Assembly: GCA_022865445.1 (NCBI GenBank)
Contig: JALHSX010000310.1
Location: 1-15,479, forward strand
Length of the DNA stretch: 15,479 nucleotides
Reading direction: 5' to 3'
Source of the DNA: Thermoplasmata archaeon
GTDB taxonomy: Archaea; Thermoplasmatota; Thermoplasmata; UBA10834
A program made the translations under genes and the position numbers. The notes below the pieces were generated by a model. It was not told the origin of the DNA, searched no databases, and worked only from the letters and a program-made list of their open reading frames with translations. Below, piece by piece: positions 13,682-15,479 of this stretch (positions within the stretch are counted from its first letter, which is position 1; every line of letters starts with the position of its first letter).

Positions 13682-14281
13682 ATGCCGAAGGTGGTTCTTG
13701 AATACAAGGAGCAGGCGAAGAAGCGTATCATGGATGCGGCGAGCGCGGAGTTCGCCAAGAAGGGCTATCGCAAGACCACGATGAATGACATAGCCAAGAG
13801 GATTGGTGTCAGCAAGGGAGCAGTGTATCAGTACTTCGAAAACAAGGAGGCGCTTATCGGCGCTGTCGTAGAGTCCTTCATTGAGAGTGCGCTCGGAGGT
13901 GAGCTCTCATCGCCGAGTGACAAAGGTTTCATCGAGATCACTGAGGGGTCATTCGGCAGATTACTCAAATCAATGCCCAGCTGGTTCCCCTATCTGTTGT
14001 GCGATTTCATGTCCGAAGCTCATCGTGACAGAAATGCAAAGCAACTGATGAGGGAGGTCGACCGAAAGCTCGTGGAGGGAATCTCTGGATGCTTGGAAGA
14101 CCGAAAGAAAGCGGGAGAGATATCCCCGAATGTCGATACTGTGGGAGTCGCCCGGGGTCTGTCAGCGCTTCAACTTGGGCTCCTGGCCTTTATCTCGACT
14201 GGCCTTCCACGTTCTAAAGCAATCGAGGCCTGGACGGAGATTGTCAGGAGCATGGCGTCAGGCCTGGAACTCAAGAAGTAA
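13682..14281 (+). CDS. TetR/AcrR-family transcriptional regulator
   Basis: 199 residues, the standard size. The N-terminal DNA-binding domain (about 10-60) contains the helix-turn-helix TTMNDIAKRIGVSKGAVYQY, close to the family consensus. The remaining helical domain would bind a small ligand and mediate dimerisation. ATG 13682 is certain enough: GGAGG sits 5 nt before it, and the frame's extra upstream residues do not resemble the family. An AT-rich AGTATGATAAA at about 13640-13650 could be its promoter. Likely targets are its own gene and the divergent zinc-ribbon and SCP2-like genes. The only symmetric site seen between them is a short GTGACTCAC at 13601-13609. The ligand is unknown. Confidence 0.93.
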   Translation: MPKVVLEYKEQAKKRIMDAASAEFAKKGYRKTTMNDIAKRIGVSKGAVYQYFENKEALIGAVVESFIESALGGELSSPSDKGFIEITEGSFGRLLKSMPSWFPYLLCDFMSEAHRDRNAKQLMREVDRKLVEGISGCLEDRKKAGEISPNVDTVGVARGLSALQLGLLAFISTGLPRSKAIEAWTEIVRSMASGLELKK

Positions 14282-14451
14282 TCGTGAGAAGCTGTCGTTG
14301 GGGACTCCTGTCTGTCGCCACTGTGAAGCGACGGCGAGCCGAGGCCGGACCTGCTGATCAAGAATAGAGAGCGAATTGTCTTCAACCAAGAGGACCTCCT
14401 CGAGAGCAGGTGGGTGACTCGCCGTATCATTGGTGAAGAGCATGCCTCGCC

Positions 14452-14480
14452 TCGGAAAGCCCATAGGGGAGGAAAGGCGA
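14452..14480 (+). repeat. Leader element copy B
   Basis: CCCATAGGGGAGGAAAGGCG lies about 22 nt before the zinc-ribbon start at 14502 and matches copies A and C. The strong GGGGAGG ribosome-binding sequence points at ATA in the place where copy C has ATG, so in this copy the site no longer serves an ATG at ideal spacing. Confidence 0.5.
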
Positions 14481-14501
14481 TACCCGCCAGAGGGGAATGG
14501 C

Positions 14502-14897
14502 ATGAAGTGTCCGAATTGTGGAGCTGAGAATCCAAAGGGACAGAACTTCTGTGTCGATTGTGGTGGCGTGATTCCCAAGCTCGATCGGTTTAGCGGGTAT
14601 TGGGGCTCGGGCAAGGAATACGCGTTCAGCTCAGAGGGAAGGATCAGCGACTTCCTGTTTACTGTCGGACAGAATGAGAAGCACACAATCGCCGTGAGAT
14701 ACAACACGAAACACGGCAAGTTCACGGTCTATGTGGACAGCACGGACAAACCCAGCCACGTCAAGAAGGTCGGTCCCAAGTCCGTCAGTCTAGACATCGG
14801 GAAGGAAGAGAAACACAACATGATCCTGTCAATAAGCGGCTTCTGGACCCTGCGTCTTGAGGCGAGCGCTGACGGGGTGACGGTCTACAAGTCATGA
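14502..14897 (+). CDS. Zinc-ribbon protein with an unknown beta-rich domain
   Basis: 131 residues from ATG 14502. An N-terminal zinc ribbon, C3-x2-C6 and C17-x2-C20 in MKCPNCGAENPKGQ and NFCVDCGG, is joined to about 100 residues of alternating hydrophobic strands (including KHTIAVRYNTKHGKFTVYVD and SISGFWTLRLEASADGVTVY), probably a beta-sandwich. No membrane helix is present. The frame is open further back to GTG 14430, but the ribbon at the extreme N-terminus and GAGGGG 6 nt before ATG favour 14502. The next gene starts with a similar ribbon and a related leader, so the two 5' ends probably arose by duplication, with different C-terminal domains. Function unknown. Confidence 0.78.
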   Translation: MKCPNCGAENPKGQNFCVDCGGVIPKLDRFSGYWGSGKEYAFSSEGRISDFLFTVGQNEKHTIAVRYNTKHGKFTVYVDSTDKPSHVKKVGPKSVSLDIGKEEKHNMILSISGFWTLRLEASADGVTVYKS

Positions 14898-14925
14898 AAA
14901 GGGGCAGATGAGCCTGAGCCTCGAC

Positions 14926-14954
14926 TCGAAAAAGACCAAATGGGAGGAAAGGCG
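14926..14954 (+). repeat. Leader element copy C
   Basis: AAAAGACCAAATGGGAGGAA and the following AGGCG match copies A and B. Here GGGAGG stands 7 nt before ATG 14955, an ideal ribosome-binding distance. Confidence 0.5.
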
Positions 14955-15479
14955 ATGATGATACGGGGAAATGGCATGGCTGAGAAGTATCTGAAGTGCC
15001 CAAATTGCGGTGCCGGCAATCCCGAAGGTAAGATGTTCTGCGGAGACTGTGGTGCGGCGTTGCCACAACCACCGCCTGTTCAGCCGACGCAACGCACCCC
15101 TGCTCAGTATGCTTCAATCCCGCAGAGACCGGGTTGGCTTGAATCGAATTGGAAAGGACTAGTTGGCGTGATTGTTGTTCTCGTCATTCTTGCCGGTGGT
15201 CTTGGCATGGTCTACTCTCAGCCCTGGTCCAAGATCAAGGTCATTGTCTCGCATAGCGAATACAGCTCGATCGGTGTAGTAGTCTTGATCGACGGAATTT
15301 CGAAAGGTCTGATTGCAGTCTCCCCAGGAGAGTCCATTGTTGGAGTCTGGTCAGTTAATGCTGGAACTCATGTTGTCCAAATTGACAGAGGCCAATGGGG
15401 TGTGTATGTCATAACACACTGGTTCTCTCCAGATGAGTATGTGAACTACTATGAACCACCAGACGGAACGCTGGATTTC
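14955..15479 (+). CDS. Zinc-ribbon, single-TM protein with outer domain (3' partial)
   Basis: The frame stays open to the window edge (175 codons so far). An N-terminal zinc ribbon (C15-x2-C18, C29-x2-C32, in LKCPNCGAGNPEGK and MFCGDCGA) is followed by a Pro/Gln-rich linker and one membrane helix at about 68-87 (GLVGVIVVLVILAGGLGMVY). At least 88 residues of beta-rich sequence follow, probably outside the cell, including VVVLIDGISKGLIAVSPGES, which recalls small surface beta domains such as PEGA. The ribbon would be cytoplasmic. ATG 14955 has GGGAGG 7 nt upstream; ATG 14976, aligned with the neighbour's start, is the alternative. Ribbon-plus-TM proteins are common in Thermoplasmata-like archaea. 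Their role is unknown and may be sensing or surface attachment. Confidence 0.75.
   Translation, partial: MMIRGNGMAEKYLKCPNCGAGNPEGKMFCGDCGAALPQPPPVQPTQRTPAQYASIPQRPGWLESNWKGLVGVIVVLVILAGGLGMVYSQPWSKIKVIVSHSEYSSIGVVVLIDGISKGLIAVSPGESIVGVWSVNAGTHVVQIDRGQWGVYVITHWFSPDEYVNYYEPPDGTLDF

Noticed and set aside
14314..14332. GTCGC/GCGAC hairpin after the TetR gene as a terminator
   Set aside because: Only 5 bp of stem and no T-rich tract follows.
1..15479. CRISPR arrays, insertion sequences, integrase sites, rRNA
   Set aside because: No spaced direct-repeat array, transposase, terminal repeats or rRNA-like sequence was seen.

Overview
The window looks archaeal, most likely euryarchaeal and possibly Thermoplasmata-related; the lineage is inference. 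Support comes from AT-rich TATA-like boxes about 22-27 nt before start codons or likely transcript starts, at least two probable leaderless genes, heavy AGG/AGA use for arginine, Cys-x2-Cys zinc-ribbon proteins, a class III PLP enzyme of an archaeal type, and a pilin-like domain of archaeal style. TAG is an ordinary stop for several genes, which argues against a pyrrolysine-decoding genome.

Layout. 1-2412 (+): tail of an unidentified gene, a class III PLP aminotransferase/racemase-family enzyme, and an unknown two-helix membrane protein. A perfect hairpin between convergent genes separates these from an APC-family amino-acid permease (-). Bases 4124-4496 hold the permease promoter, a perfect 19-bp palindrome and three hairpin-forming inverted repeats. 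Then come a two-CBS-domain protein (+), a BCP-type peroxiredoxin (-) and a dimethylarginine dimethylaminohydrolase (DDAH) homologue (-). Divergent from DDAH is a tightly coupled pair (+): a GSA-aminomutase-like class III PLP enzyme and a serine hydrolase with the domain plan of D-aminopeptidase. MsrA (+) and a saccharopine-dehydrogenase-family oxidoreductase (-) follow.

11308-15479 is more accessory: a YkgJ-type CxxCxxCC protein with a clear leaderless promoter, a small two-TM protein, a pilin-like fragment lacking its N-terminal helix, an SCP2-like protein and a zinc-ribbon protein (both -), a TetR regulator (+), and two successive zinc-ribbon genes with related upstream sequences. The second of these runs off the window and carries a TM helix and an outer domain.

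How the genes may work together (inference): two class III PLP enzymes, an amino-acid permease, DDAH, a D-aminopeptidase-like hydrolase and a saccharopine-dehydrogenase-like enzyme suggest uptake and turnover of unusual amino acids (D-amino acids, methylated arginine). The peroxiredoxin and MsrA add oxidative-damage defence. Strand switches show that this is a neighbourhood of small units, not one operon.
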